From Symmachiella macrocystis (GTDB taxonomy: Bacteria; Planctomycetota; Planctomycetia; Planctomycetales; Planctomycetaceae), in assembly GCF_007860075.1 (NCBI RefSeq), contig NZ_SJPP01000001.1, forward strand, positions 2,701,490 through 2,765,489: 64,000 bases of DNA, in the 5' to 3' direction. Shown piece after piece: positions 8,280 through 17,366 of the stretch. The first letter of the stretch is position 1; each line of letters starts with the position of its first letter. A model generated the notes under the pieces. The model made no database searches. It was not told the origin of the DNA and saw only the letters and a list, made by a program, of their open reading frames with translations. A program made the position numbers and the translations under genes.

Positions 8280-9473
8280 ATGCAGACATCACCTAGTCTT
8301 TCGTGGCGGGCCATAAGGAGAAGTGATTTGATCATCGTATTGTTGGCGATATCCGCCTTGTTAGCACTGATCGGAATATTCGTCCTCACGGATGCCGGTC
8401 AGCTACTGCGAATCGGCAAGACATTCGTGGTTGCCTATTTCCGTTTCCACATCTGGATCATGGCCCTTTCGATCGTACTGTTTCTAGTGGCCCTCTTACT
8501 CAACATACAGCAGGGTGTGCTGCAGCCGTGGATGATGGTGGTCTTCGGGGTGTGCCTGGCAGGCTGTTTTCTGGTGACCAAATACTTGGCCCCGTACGTC
8601 ATGTTCCGTGCCAAGCAGCATGATGCTGTCTACAAATCAGTTCCAGACGCAGTAGCAAACGACTATTTGCAGCCCGAGGACACAGTCTATGTCATCGAGT
8701 ACAACGGTGTCACGAAGGCCTTCCCGCAGAAATACCTGTGGGTGTCGCACATCTTCGGCGGAGACTATGGAGGCGACGAAGTCGTGTTAACATACTGCGT
8801 CCTCACGAACCTACCGGTTCCCTTTGTCAACGAACTTGAGGGGAAGCCGATGAATCTCAAGGTGCTCGCCCAGACCAACAACAACCTGCTGCTGTGGGAT
8901 ACCAGCAGCGGTGAGATTATCCAGCAGATCACGAACACCTGTGAGCTTTCGAGGCGGAAGCTGGAGCCATTGCCTGTCCTGGAGATGACGTGGAAGGCCT
9001 ATCAAGATCTCTTTCCCGATGGCGAGGTTCTGTATAACCCGTTCACGAATCCGATAGAGAGGCTTTTAAGTAAGCTCATGCCGCTCGACGACGCTCATTC
9101 CGGCGAGCGATGGATGTTCAAGACAGTCGCTCTGGATGACGCTCGCCTTCCCTCGAAGGAAAAGGTGATTGGAATCAAAGACGGAGCAGACGCTGTTGCT
9201 TATACGAAGGACTACCTACGGAAAAACGGCGTTGTTAACACCCGAGTCGGTAGCAAGAGCATCGTGATTGCGCACATTCCCGAACATGATCTGTTCGTCG
9301 GCTTCGACCGTATGAACGAGGGCGAAGAAATCGAGGTAACCGATGTTGATGTCTTTGGGAACACCGGAGAGCACGGGACACTCAAACGTGCGTTTATCTA
9401 CAACGGGCCGATGTGGGCAGTCTGGCGACACTATAATCCGGACACGCAGCTCTTCCAATTGCCGAAGGTGTAA
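8280..9473 (+). CDS. DUF3179 domain membrane protein
   Basis: A 397-residue protein with three hydrophobic segments in the first 120 residues (starting about residues 15, 55 and 85), followed by a DUF3179 domain. The domain signature is visible in DTVYVIEYNGVTKAFPQKYL, then VVLTYCVLTNLPVPF, which matches the family pattern of a Cys after TY, and LLLWDTSSGEIIQQ. The function of DUF3179 is unknown; the fold lies outside the membrane in most members. An in-frame GTG at 8256 would add eight residues; the ATG at 8280 is preferred. No partner gene is evident. Confidence 0.75.
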   Translation: MQTSPSLSWRAIRRSDLIIVLLAISALLALIGIFVLTDAGQLLRIGKTFVVAYFRFHIWIMALSIVLFLVALLLNIQQGVLQPWMMVVFGVCLAGCFLVTKYLAPYVMFRAKQHDAVYKSVPDAVANDYLQPEDTVYVIEYNGVTKAFPQKYLWVSHIFGGDYGGDEVVLTYCVLTNLPVPFVNELEGKPMNLKVLAQTNNNLLLWDTSSGEIIQQITNTCELSRRKLEPLPVLEMTWKAYQDLFPDGEVLYNPFTNPIERLLSKLMPLDDAHSGERWMFKTVALDDARLPSKEKVIGIKDGADAVAYTKDYLRKNGVVNTRVGSKSIVIAHIPEHDLFVGFDRMNEGEEIEVTDVDVFGNTGEHGTLKRAFIYNGPMWAVWRHYNPDTQLFQLPKV

Positions 9474-9894
9474 CAGCCGCCAGCGGGAGTGGCGGCCCCA
9501 CACGAGCAACAATCCAACACAATCGGGATTCTGTGTCAAGAACTGGTGAAGCGAGATTCGGTCCTGTAAAACGACCGGAAGATGATACCTTGGCTTTTTA
9601 CGTTGGTAGAGGAGTTTTAGCAAGAGGTTACGGCGATGAAATCTCTCGGCGATCATTGGGAGAGACAGTGTGGCGTGGCGCGGCGCTGCTTGACGGAGGT
9701 TTTGAACCGTGGGGGTGAAAAGTTTTGGTGACTTAACCCGCGTCGGCTATTATTCTGACAGACGTTCGCGGCTCGGTGCATATTAGCTGCGAACGATTTA
9801 GTGGAGATTGGGCAATTCGAAGGCTGACACGAGATGTCAACATGGGCTGCAAGCCGGAAGTTAGCTTTGCACGGCGGGCGTTTTGGTTGCGGAC
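9474..9894. other. Gene-free stretch between convergent genes
   Basis: About 420 bases between the ends of the DUF3179 gene and the AraC-type gene. Small open frames in both strands are shadows or lack protein-like composition. I see no repeat shared with the other intergenic regions and no clear terminator hairpin. Confidence 0.4.
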
Positions 9895-10908
9895 TTAAGG
9901 GTGGAGAAGCGTCTCAGAAGGCAACTCTTCGAAGCGTTCCCGATAGTCTGCTGCGAATTGCCCCATATGCCAGAATCCCCAAGCGTTTGCCACGTCTGCG
10001 ACCTTCGTAATTTTAGATTCTGCAGAACGAAGCTGTCGACGCACCTTGTTGAGCCGTAGGGCTTTCAAGAACTCTTTAGGGCCGATGCCAAACCTCTCTA
10101 GAAACAGGTACTGCAGTGTTCGCTCGCTTACGCCTGCTGCCTGGCATATATCGCGTACCTTAATGTCGCACGAAACGTGTAATTCGATGTAATCTTCGGC
10201 TCGCGTCAGAGCCGTCTGCCTGGTTTGACAAAAAGCCGGGGGACACACTTCTCGCCCGGCTGCGATTGCAGCAACAAGTCGCCTTGGTAGCTCCTGGGTG
10301 AGCAACCGACCCATGTCAGATTCTGAAATGCTGCCTGGATTGTCACGAACGAAATCAGAGGCTTTGGATAAACAACGTCTGAGATTGTCAATCGCCGCTG
10401 CACCTACGCGAATCGCATCGACTCCAGCAGAAAGTTCGTCGAAACTACCGACCTCTAAAGCTTCGCCAACGACTGACAATAACTGATCGGGGAACGAGCA
10501 CGTATAGACGTGGAAGTCAGGGCCTGACACGCTTGACAGTTCCGCACCGATTGGAAATAGCATCAAGCTCTCACTGTCGACCTCTTTACCTCGCCACTCA
10601 AGGCGCATTTCAGGGCAAGCGGGAACAGCGACTGTTCGCATCCCTTTCGGTGGTGAGCCTTTCTGATTCAGCGAGCGACAAAAACGTGCTTCTGAAATGT
10701 GCACGCCACCAGTTGCAAACTGCAAAAGCTCTCCGTCAAACTTGCCTCGCTCTATTTGTCGGAAATCAACGTCCCATTGTCTCGCCTCGGCAGTCAAATC
10801 ATCGACGTCTGCAAAGGTACGTTGCAGGACGTAAGTTGATGGTGAGTCACCAGACATTTTGCTAATTTCAGGGGAGAGAGACAATTTGCGGATTTTTGAT
10901 GTTGTCAC
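9895..10908 (-). CDS. AraC-family transcriptional regulator
   Basis: A 337-residue DNA-binding regulator. The C-terminal 100 residues form the double helix-turn-helix of AraC/XylS proteins: VRDICQAAGVSERTLQYLF (first helix pair), FGIGPKEFLKALRLNKVRRQ, and VADVANAWGFWHMGQFAADY (second pair). The N-terminal 200 residues are a sensor region of the type found in AraC proteins with weak similarity to cupin folds; its ligand cannot be told. It is divergent from the RHH-sulfatase-HlyD run, with 59 bases between start codons, so it is the likely local regulator of that run. Confidence 0.88.
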   Translation of the reverse strand: MTTSKIRKLSLSPEISKMSGDSPSTYVLQRTFADVDDLTAEARQWDVDFRQIERGKFDGELLQFATGGVHISEARFCRSLNQKGSPPKGMRTVAVPACPEMRLEWRGKEVDSESLMLFPIGAELSSVSGPDFHVYTCSFPDQLLSVVGEALEVGSFDELSAGVDAIRVGAAAIDNLRRCLSKASDFVRDNPGSISESDMGRLLTQELPRRLVAAIAAGREVCPPAFCQTRQTALTRAEDYIELHVSCDIKVRDICQAAGVSERTLQYLFLERFGIGPKEFLKALRLNKVRRQLRSAESKITKVADVANAWGFWHMGQFAADYRERFEELPSETLLHP

Positions 10909-10967
10909 GTTATTTATCAGTCTAAACTCCTACAGAATACTTTGCCAGCAATAAATACATCGCCTCA

Positions 10968-11210
10968 ATGTGGAGCCCACCCGTGAATAAGAAGTCGGGA
11001 AGACACCCAACTGCTCGCCAATCGGGTCGCCCTCGATTACCAGTTGAGTGCGCCAGACGCAATCGCGTCGTCACAATGGTTACTGACGGAGAGCTGCAGC
11101 GGCTGCAAGAATGTGCTGACTCAGGCAATACAACAATTTCAGGTCTCGTCCACGACGTCGTGAAGCAGTTTCTTTCCAACAAACCCAACACAACAAGGGC
11201 AAAACAATGA
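10968..11210 (+). CDS. Small ribbon-helix-helix-like protein
   Basis: An 80-residue basic protein. Its second half reads RNRVVTMVTDGELQRLQECA, followed by TTISGLVHDVVKQFL, matching the strand-helix-helix order of CopG/RHH DNA-binding proteins. The first half is rich in Arg, Lys and Pro and looks disordered. Its stop overlaps the ATG of the sulfatase gene (ATGA), so it is the first gene of that operon, and it may autoregulate it. An in-frame GTG shortly after the ATG is an alternative start. No toxin partner is visible. Confidence 0.6.
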   Translation: MWSPPVNKKSGRHPTARQSGRPRLPVECARRNRVVTMVTDGELQRLQECADSGNTTISGLVHDVVKQFLSNKPNTTRAKQ

Positions 11211-12946
11211 TTCGCATCTTCCAAGGATTCATAACCCTAATCCTACTGATTCCACCTTTTGCCGTTGGTGATCGCATCGTCACAGCGCAGGAACAAATCG
11301 TGCACGACGCCGAGTACTACATCCTCGAAGCGCAGAATGGCGAACGATGGTCTGCCGAAAACGAAGATCTTGATGTCAAACTTGCCGCTCTTCGGAAGGA
11401 ACACGGTCGGCCGCCAAATATTATTCACATCATGTGGGACGATACAGCGTTTGGCGATGTTGGCATCCCCGCGATCCAGCAGGTTCGAGGATTGAGAACA
11501 CCGAACCTCAACGAAATGGCCAGAGAAGGCATACTGTTTACGCGCATGTACACCGAAGTGGGATGTACGCCAAGCCGGGCCGCTTGTATCACCGGTCGCT
11601 ACGCCGTTCGCAGCGGCATGTACAACATCGGCATGTTGCGTGAGTCGCACGGGATGCGAGGTGAAGAAGTCACTTTAGCTGAGGTGCTTTCGGAGGAGGG
11701 TTATGCCACGGCGTTTCATGGAAAGTGGCATCTCGGCGACATCGAGGAAAGCTATCCACACAAACAGGGTTTCGACGAAGCGTTCTTTACGGGCTACAAC
11801 CAGATCCTGTCGCTGAATACCAAACTCGCCGAAGGTGCGAACGCGTCGATCGGATTGCACGAAGACATGTTACCCAAAGATCCCTACAAGCTTGACGATA
11901 CGTTTATTACGAAGGGTTGGGTTCAGATCGCTGAAGGCACGAAGGGCGGCCCGACCAAGCAGTGGGGCGACAACTCGCACGAAAACTATATGAAGATCGA
12001 TCCGGAAGCTCAGCGCCGGACACTCGAATTCATCGAACGTAATGCTAAAGCCGGCAAGCCATTCTATGTCGCCAACTGGCCGAACATGACAAGCTTCGTT
12101 CCTAATCCTAAGAAATTCTCGACCGCACGAAGCATCTTGCAAGACGGACTGCAGGGGAATATCGATCCTTTCGTTGGGAAAGTGATCGCGAAGCTGAAAA
12201 AGCTTGGCATCGCAGAAAACACGCTGCTTGTGTGCATGGCAGATAATGGTCCGATGTCCCACAACCCACCTCCAGGGCTTGGAATGGCCGAAACTATTTA
12301 TCGTGGTGGCAAGGGTGACTTTCTGGAGGGGGGCGTTCGCGTTCCGGCTCAGGCTTGGTGGCCTGGCACTATCGAGCAGGGACAACTGGTCGGAGATATC
12401 ATTCACGAAACCGACTTGTACACGACTTTTGCACGTGTGGCCGGCGCTCTCGAGCATGTCCCGAGAGATCGAGTGATCGACGGAGTGGATCAGACATCGC
12501 TACTTGTTAACGGTGACACACACAGCCGCCGCGATAGCGTTTTCATTTATGCGGGCCCGAGGTTGGGCGCGACCGTAAAAGGCAATTACAAGCGACATTG
12601 GATCTCGTCAGACCCAGTTGGCGAATCCAGCGGAATTCCGGCAGCATTCTACTTCTTACCGGCGGACCCTCGCGAAAAAACCCCAATGCTGGTGAACCTC
12701 ATTCACCTTAAGAGTCCCTTCAACCGGATGAAGCTGCGCCACGACCTTTGGAAAAAGAAGTATCCGGACGCGAAGGAAGTCCATGGAATTCCATGGACCG
12801 GCATCGCGAACGCAAGGCCCGAGATTAAAGCGCTCGCGAAACCGCTATTGGATCCCAAGAAGCTGCCCTTCGATCCGCTGGAGTACATCGAGCACTTAGA
12901 TGAACTGCCGTTTGACCCGCAAGCGGACCCGGATTTCGGAGAGTAA
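11207..12946 (+). CDS. Arylsulfatase-type sulfatase (S1 family)
   Basis: A 579-residue secreted or periplasmic hydrolase of the type I sulfatase family, which cleaves sulfate esters with a formylglycine made from Cys. The motif CTPSRAACITGRY has its Cys at residue 120 and matches the CxPSR signature that directs modification. Metal-binding Asp residues are seen in IMWDDTAFGD (about 75-85) and in MADNGPMSHN; AFHGKWHLGD supplies the conserved Lys and His. A hydrophobic N-terminal segment (about 5-23) is a likely signal peptide. It follows the RHH gene with a 4-base overlap. The natural substrate is unknown; a formylglycine-generating enzyme is not encoded in this window. Confidence 0.9.
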   Translation: MIRIFQGFITLILLIPPFAVGDRIVTAQEQIVHDAEYYILEAQNGERWSAENEDLDVKLAALRKEHGRPPNIIHIMWDDTAFGDVGIPAIQQVRGLRTPNLNEMAREGILFTRMYTEVGCTPSRAACITGRYAVRSGMYNIGMLRESHGMRGEEVTLAEVLSEEGYATAFHGKWHLGDIEESYPHKQGFDEAFFTGYNQILSLNTKLAEGANASIGLHEDMLPKDPYKLDDTFITKGWVQIAEGTKGGPTKQWGDNSHENYMKIDPEAQRRTLEFIERNAKAGKPFYVANWPNMTSFVPNPKKFSTARSILQDGLQGNIDPFVGKVIAKLKKLGIAENTLLVCMADNGPMSHNPPPGLGMAETIYRGGKGDFLEGGVRVPAQAWWPGTIEQGQLVGDIIHETDLYTTFARVAGALEHVPRDRVIDGVDQTSLLVNGDTHSRRDSVFIYAGPRLGATVKGNYKRHWISSDPVGESSGIPAAFYFLPADPREKTPMLVNLIHLKSPFNRMKLRHDLWKKKYPDAKEVHGIPWTGIANARPEIKALAKPLLDPKKLPFDPLEYIEHLDELPFDPQADPDFGE

Positions 12947-12964
12947 TCAGAGGGAAACCTATCC

Positions 12965-13234
12965 ATGGACTTTTTGGACATCTTTGCTTTGCTGATTCTC
13001 GTCGTACTGGCAGCTTCCTTGGTTGGCCTGTGGGTCTTGCTGGGGATGCTTCCCGGAATGATCGCGAAGAAGCGTAGGCACCCGCAGGCCGATGCGATCT
13101 CGGTCTGTGGATGGTGGGGGGCCGTCACCATTGGCGTGCTATCGCCAATTGCCTACGTCTGGGCTTATACGAACCCTGATTGGCGTGACGGCAAAAAGGG
13201 CGAACCTCAAGGTGAAGGGGATGGTGACCAATGA
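12965..13234 (+). CDS. DUF3302 inner-membrane protein (YiaW-like)
   Basis: An 89-residue protein with two membrane segments (about residues 5-32 and 45-67) separated by a basic loop (AKKRRHPQ), ending in a charged tail (DGKKGEPQGEG). The start MDFLDIFALLILVV and the spacing match DUF3302, represented by E. coli YiaW, whose gene sits beside the HlyD-like yiaV. Here too it overlaps the HlyD-type gene by an ATGA, so the gene pair is kept. An AGAGGG motif lies upstream of the start. The molecular role of the family is unknown. Confidence 0.8.
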   Translation: MDFLDIFALLILVVLAASLVGLWVLLGMLPGMIAKKRRHPQADAISVCGWWGAVTIGVLSPIAYVWAYTNPDWRDGKKGEPQGEGDGDQ

Positions 13235-14616
13235 TTGTCTTCCTCACGTTGTGTTACGTCGCCATACTCGCGTTGCTCATCCGATTACGCATCATTCCGC
13301 TCAATCTATGGTGGAAGCTTTCACCGATAATGTGGATGCTTGTTTTGCTGGTCGTGCTCTTTCTCCCAATGCAGTGGGGAGCTCCATCAGGCCCGGTGAA
13401 TGTGTATAAGTCTGTTGTGGAGGTCATCCCGAATGTATCGGGAGAGGTCATCGAGATTCCGGTACGTGGATTAGAGCCACTCAAGAAAGGAGACGTCTTA
13501 TTCCAAATCGACCCGGAGCCCTATCAGGTAAAGGTCGATGAATTGCAGGCACAACTTGCCGAGACGAAGCAAAATGTTGAGCGATTGCGAGCCAGCTCCG
13601 AAGCGGCAGCCGCGACCGTAAAAAATACGCTAGCAGAAATCGAGGTCGCGAAAGCGGATGAGGCGTCATCAGTAGCCGCAATAGATGCGGCAAAAGCAGG
13701 GCTTCAAGAAGCAAAAGGGAATAAGCAAAAAGCAGAAGCGGTCGTCGCTGACCTTGGTGTTCAAGTTGCGGCAGCACAGCGGGAGTATGACCGCATTCTC
13801 AGTCTAGTGCCCTCCGGAGTAGCCACAAAATCCGAGCGTGACCGTGGCGAGATTCAATTAACTTCTTTGAAAAGTCAGCTGAACACGGCCCAAGTCGATG
13901 TTCGCGTTGCGGACGACATCATCACCCGAGCTGGGGCTGACGTGACCGCAGCAGAAGCTGCTGCGACTTCTGCGGGACTACGAGTCAAGCAATTCGTCGA
14001 AGCAGACCTCGTTCGCGTAAGGGCGGAGGCTCGTGAAGCGAACTTGCTGGCAAATTCGATGATCGGCGACGAGCACACCAGCGTGGCCACAGCCCATTCG
14101 CAGCTTGCAAAGGCTCAATTCGACCTCGAGCAAACCACCGTAAGGGCACCAAGCGACGGCTACGTTGTCGGGATGAGCCTCAAACCAGGGCAGCGGGTAG
14201 CCGCTTTCCCTGTGCGAACATGGATGAGTTTCGTGCCCACGGATGAGGTCATAGTTGCCGTTGGGATTCCGCAGTATGTGGTGCGGCATGTAGAACCCGG
14301 TCAGAAAGTAGAAGTTGTATTCAAACTTCATCCTGGAAGGGTATTCTCTGCAACTGTAGAGAAACTCATCTACATCAATGAGCAAGGCCAGCTGCATCCA
14401 AGCGGAACCGTTCCGCCGACTCCAGGAGTCGGCCAGTCAACTATCCCTTTTGGGGTGCGGCTAAGCCTAGACAAGAATGATGAGGTAAACATCACCACAC
14501 TCCCGGGCGGAGCTGTTGGAACAGCTTCGGTTTACACTAAGAACGCTCGTGCGACGCACATTATTCGGAGAGTGATACTTAGAATGGAGACATGGATGAA
14601 CTACATCATTCCATGA
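13231..14616 (+). CDS. HlyD-family membrane fusion protein (YiaV-like)
   Basis: A 461-residue protein with two N-terminal hydrophobic segments (about 1-15 and 28-48), then VVEVIPNVSGEVIEIPVRG (first lipoyl half), a long coiled-coil hairpin (about 100-290) rich in Ala, Glu and Lys, and FDLEQTTVRAPSDGYVVGM (second lipoyl half). The double N-terminal membrane segment is that of YiaV-type proteins, which pair with DUF3302 proteins, as here. No ABC or RND permease gene is in the operon, so its transport partner is unknown or the family works without one. Confidence 0.85.
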   Translation: MIVFLTLCYVAILALLIRLRIIPLNLWWKLSPIMWMLVLLVVLFLPMQWGAPSGPVNVYKSVVEVIPNVSGEVIEIPVRGLEPLKKGDVLFQIDPEPYQVKVDELQAQLAETKQNVERLRASSEAAAATVKNTLAEIEVAKADEASSVAAIDAAKAGLQEAKGNKQKAEAVVADLGVQVAAAQREYDRILSLVPSGVATKSERDRGEIQLTSLKSQLNTAQVDVRVADDIITRAGADVTAAEAAATSAGLRVKQFVEADLVRVRAEAREANLLANSMIGDEHTSVATAHSQLAKAQFDLEQTTVRAPSDGYVVGMSLKPGQRVAAFPVRTWMSFVPTDEVIVAVGIPQYVVRHVEPGQKVEVVFKLHPGRVFSATVEKLIYINEQGQLHPSGTVPPTPGVGQSTIPFGVRLSLDKNDEVNITTLPGGAVGTASVYTKNARATHIIRRVILRMETWMNYIIP

Positions 14617-14625
14617 TAATTGCTT

Positions 14626-15480
14626 ATGAATTCCTTTCGCTTATTAGCTGCAGTTTGCTTAACCACCACACTTTTCAATGTGTGCTACGCTGAGGATTCG
14701 CGGCACGTGTCGCTCACGGGCCAATCCAACTTTCGAGACGTCGGTGGATACAAGACAAAAGACGGCAGAAAGGTCAAACGAGGTCACGTCTTTCGCAGTG
14801 GGGAATTGCCGCGACTCACGGATGAAGATGTAGCCCAGTTGGAACAGCTTGGCATCAAAACCGTCGTTAATTTCTTGACGGTGGTTGAGACCGAATCAAG
14901 AGGTAAGGACCGGCTGCCACAAAATGTACGCGAAGTTTCTTTGCCAATTGAAACTGAAGACGGCCTTGCCGCTGCCATCGAAGAAGCACGCAGGACTGCG
15001 GACTTCTCCTCGATGCCACCGAGCATCAATCTCGAAATCCATCGTCTCTTGGTTGACAACGCCCGTGAACAGTATGCGGCGTTGTTAAAGGAAATCGCTC
15101 AGTCAAAAGAGCCGCTCGTGTTTCACTGCTCACATGGCGTCCACCGTACAGGTACAGCAACGGCAATTCTTTTGTGGTCGTTGGGCGTACCATGGGAGAC
15201 CGTACGTGAAGACTATCTGTTGTCGAACAAATACCGGGAAGCCGAGGTCAAGAAGCGGCTAGCACAGCTTAGGGTGCTCTTGGCAAAAAAACAAAATATT
15301 CGACCCGATGAGGTGGATATGACGAACATCGAGGCGTTCTATATCCAGAAGGGCGAGTACATCGATGCCACCCGCGATGAAATAATCAAGCAGCACGGCT
15401 CCATCGAAGGCTACATAAATCAGGGGCTTGGACTATCGGCCAAGGAATTCAATAGTCTCAAGGAAAAGTTACTCCAATGA
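14626..15480 (+). CDS. Secreted tyrosine-protein phosphatase (dual-specificity type)
   Basis: A 284-residue protein with an N-terminal signal peptide (MNSFRLLAAVCLTTTLFNVC then YA). The catalytic P-loop HCSHGVHRTG fits the HCx5R pattern, with Cys at about residue 168 and Arg at 174. LTGQSNFRDVGGYKTKDGR near residue 26 is the start motif of the DSP/tyrosine phosphatase family found in bacteria. The ATG at 14626 is chosen over an in-frame TTG at 14620. It begins 9 bases after the HlyD stop and its own stop overlaps the next ATG, so it belongs to the sulfatase operon. Its target, protein or phosphoinositide-like, is unknown. Confidence 0.82.
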   Translation: MNSFRLLAAVCLTTTLFNVCYAEDSRHVSLTGQSNFRDVGGYKTKDGRKVKRGHVFRSGELPRLTDEDVAQLEQLGIKTVVNFLTVVETESRGKDRLPQNVREVSLPIETEDGLAAAIEEARRTADFSSMPPSINLEIHRLLVDNAREQYAALLKEIAQSKEPLVFHCSHGVHRTGTATAILLWSLGVPWETVREDYLLSNKYREAEVKKRLAQLRVLLAKKQNIRPDEVDMTNIEAFYIQKGEYIDATRDEIIKQHGSIEGYINQGLGLSAKEFNSLKEKLLQ

Positions 15481-16631
15481 AGCCGACTAAAGACCAAGAC
15501 AATGATGTGTCAGTGAATGACGTCCTTCCCCGACGAGGTTTCTTAAAGGCTTCGACGGCTACACCCTTCGGCTTGGCTATGTTTCATGCTGAGGCACACG
15601 CCCAAGAAGCCAATGTTGAGCCTAAGCGATTGCCATTAACTGTCGCTGGATACCCGTATGAACGGGTGACAGCGATTCAAGACGGCCGAGTAAAAATTGA
15701 CCGATGTAAGGTGGATTTCGAAACGTCAAAGATCGGGGAATTGAATCAGCATGTTTTTTCGGGCGCTCAATCACGCGACGTGACAGAGGTTGGCCTCATC
15801 CCGTATTTGTTAGCGTTCTGCAATGACGGATTCCGCGACTATCTGCCGCTGCCCATCTTTGTGCTGAAGGTGTTTCGACACAAAAGTATCTTTGTCCACA
15901 CCGACCGGGGGATCAGTAATCCTGAGGATTTACGCGGCCGTAAGGTCGCCACCGTTGGCTACTCATCCTCCGGGCTGACATGGGTGCGCGGCATTCTGAA
16001 AGACGAGTACGGAGTTTCGCCTGAAGAAATCAAGTGGGTCATAACCGAAAAAGACTCTGCGGCCGGACAGACTGGCGGGGCCTCGAAGTGGGAAAAGCTA
16101 TTGCCTCCGAAAATCTCGGTCGAGAAGGCTCCCGCTGGCAAGGACGAGTCAGACCTGTTGCTGGAAGGAACCGTCGACGCAATTTTCCACCCGGCAGAGC
16201 CGAGGGCCTACGTTGAGCGTCACCCGAAGGTCCAACGGCTGTTTCGAGACTCTCGTGAAGTTGAGCAGCGTTACTTCAAGAAGACTGGGATCTATCCCAT
16301 CATGCACTTGGTCGTGATTCGGCGGGAATTGGCGGAGCAGCACCAATGGTTGCCGAAAGCTGTGTTCGACGCCTACTGTAAATCAAAGCAACTCGACCTT
16401 AGTGAATCAAAAAGAATTCGGTGGGCTTACAGCTCGCTTCCATGGTACGGTCAAGAGTTCAATGAGACGGTCAAACTCATGGGGCCCAACTTCTACTCAT
16501 ACGGCATACCTCAGAACCGTAAGGCCCTCGAAACTGTTTTCCGCTATCTAAACGATCAAGGGCTGGCGAAACGAAGACTGAGTGTTGAAAAACTTTTTCT
16601 TGAATCGACGCTCGAACTTGAAGATGCCTGA
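15477..16631 (+). CDS. Tat-exported substrate-binding protein, dihydroxyphthalate decarboxylase-like
   Basis: A 384-residue protein with a twin-arginine signal (PRRGFLKAST near residue 20, ending at about AHAQEA). The mature part follows the periplasmic-binding-protein type 2 fold of proteins often named 4,5-dihydroxyphthalate decarboxylase or ABC substrate-binding protein: LTVAGYPYERVTAIQDGRV, then EVGLIPYLLAFCND, and NPEDLRGRKVATVGYSSSG. No ABC permease or ATPase lies beside it, so it either serves a distant transporter or acts on its own. It is the last gene of the run that starts with the RHH protein, overlapping the phosphatase by 4 bases. Confidence 0.78.
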   Translation: MKPTKDQDNDVSVNDVLPRRGFLKASTATPFGLAMFHAEAHAQEANVEPKRLPLTVAGYPYERVTAIQDGRVKIDRCKVDFETSKIGELNQHVFSGAQSRDVTEVGLIPYLLAFCNDGFRDYLPLPIFVLKVFRHKSIFVHTDRGISNPEDLRGRKVATVGYSSSGLTWVRGILKDEYGVSPEEIKWVITEKDSAAGQTGGASKWEKLLPPKISVEKAPAGKDESDLLLEGTVDAIFHPAEPRAYVERHPKVQRLFRDSREVEQRYFKKTGIYPIMHLVVIRRELAEQHQWLPKAVFDAYCKSKQLDLSESKRIRWAYSSLPWYGQEFNETVKLMGPNFYSYGIPQNRKALETVFRYLNDQGLAKRRLSVEKLFLESTLELEDA

Positions 16632-17366
16632 CTGTTGTTGAGGCCAAGGGCAACCGTATCGACAGGTCGATTCGTGGTTTGTAGCCGGCTGAAGCCGTGG
16701 TGCACTACCACAATCACCGTATCCTTCTTCAGAAACGCTAGCTGAGACGGACGCGGAATTTGCAGCATCGGCCTAATTAGGCACAATTCGGACCGCAATG
16801 AATGCTATCGCGTCCTATACCCCACACGGACCCCGTGTTCGCCACGGTTCTCAACGCATCCCCCCACATCCCCTGCTGCCGCCCCCAATCCAACTCTGCC
16901 GCAATGGGCGCAGTATTTACCGCTTGAAATGGAATTTTTGGCGTTGAGAACCGGAAGTAAGGCTGTCGCAAGCAAAGTGAAGAACCATGTCGACGGGTCA
17001 TTTATTGTTTAGCAAGTTGCAGCTTTTCGCTTTTGATGACGCGTTTTGAACTGTTGCTTGGCCACGGCAAGAGTTGCCAACCAGTTATTAGTGAATTCAA
17101 GAATTCGACGTCTGGGTCGGGTTTATCGGCCATTCATTCAATACCGGGCCAATTGCCCAAATTGGATGTTCTCGAGGATTCAAAAAATTCTCGAAAAGCG
17201 TTTTCTGCGTCTTTCGACCGATTGACATTTTTTGTGACTGCGAAAACACCGGAGAACGACCGGTTGATGGATAACTTCGCAGTCTCACGTTTGACTCGGA
17301 TCAATTATATGATGTGCGTTTACCGTTTCGGCTGGCGGATGTTTTTTAACCTGCGGAAATGAAACT
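16632..17366. other. Gene-free stretch with a dispersed repeat
   Basis: About 735 bases without a supported gene. It holds copy B of the dispersed repeat. The part from about 17000 to 17366 is AT-richer and should contain the promoter of the type II secretion F gene. Open frames of 60-110 codons here have no recognisable content. Confidence 0.4.
16800..16915. repeat. Dispersed intergenic repeat, copy B
   Basis: The core CCACATCCCCTGCTGCCGCC at about 16864 continues as CCCAATCCAACTCTGCCGCA. It matches copy A over roughly 95 bases with gaps, including the left part near GTGTTCGCCACGGTTCTC. It matches copy C over the core. Read on the minus strand it gives APIAAELDWGRQQGMWGDA. It lies downstream of the binding-protein gene. 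Confidence 0.55.

Noticed and set aside
12703-13131. A 142-codon minus-strand open frame over the sulfatase end and DUF3302 gene
   Set aside because: It is antisense to two well-supported genes and its sequence is Ser-rich low-complexity, with no family motif.
16670-16720. A palindrome-like stretch around GTAGCCGGCTGAAGCCGTGG as a further hairpin repeat
   Set aside because: Pairing is short and imperfect, and no second copy is visible in the window.
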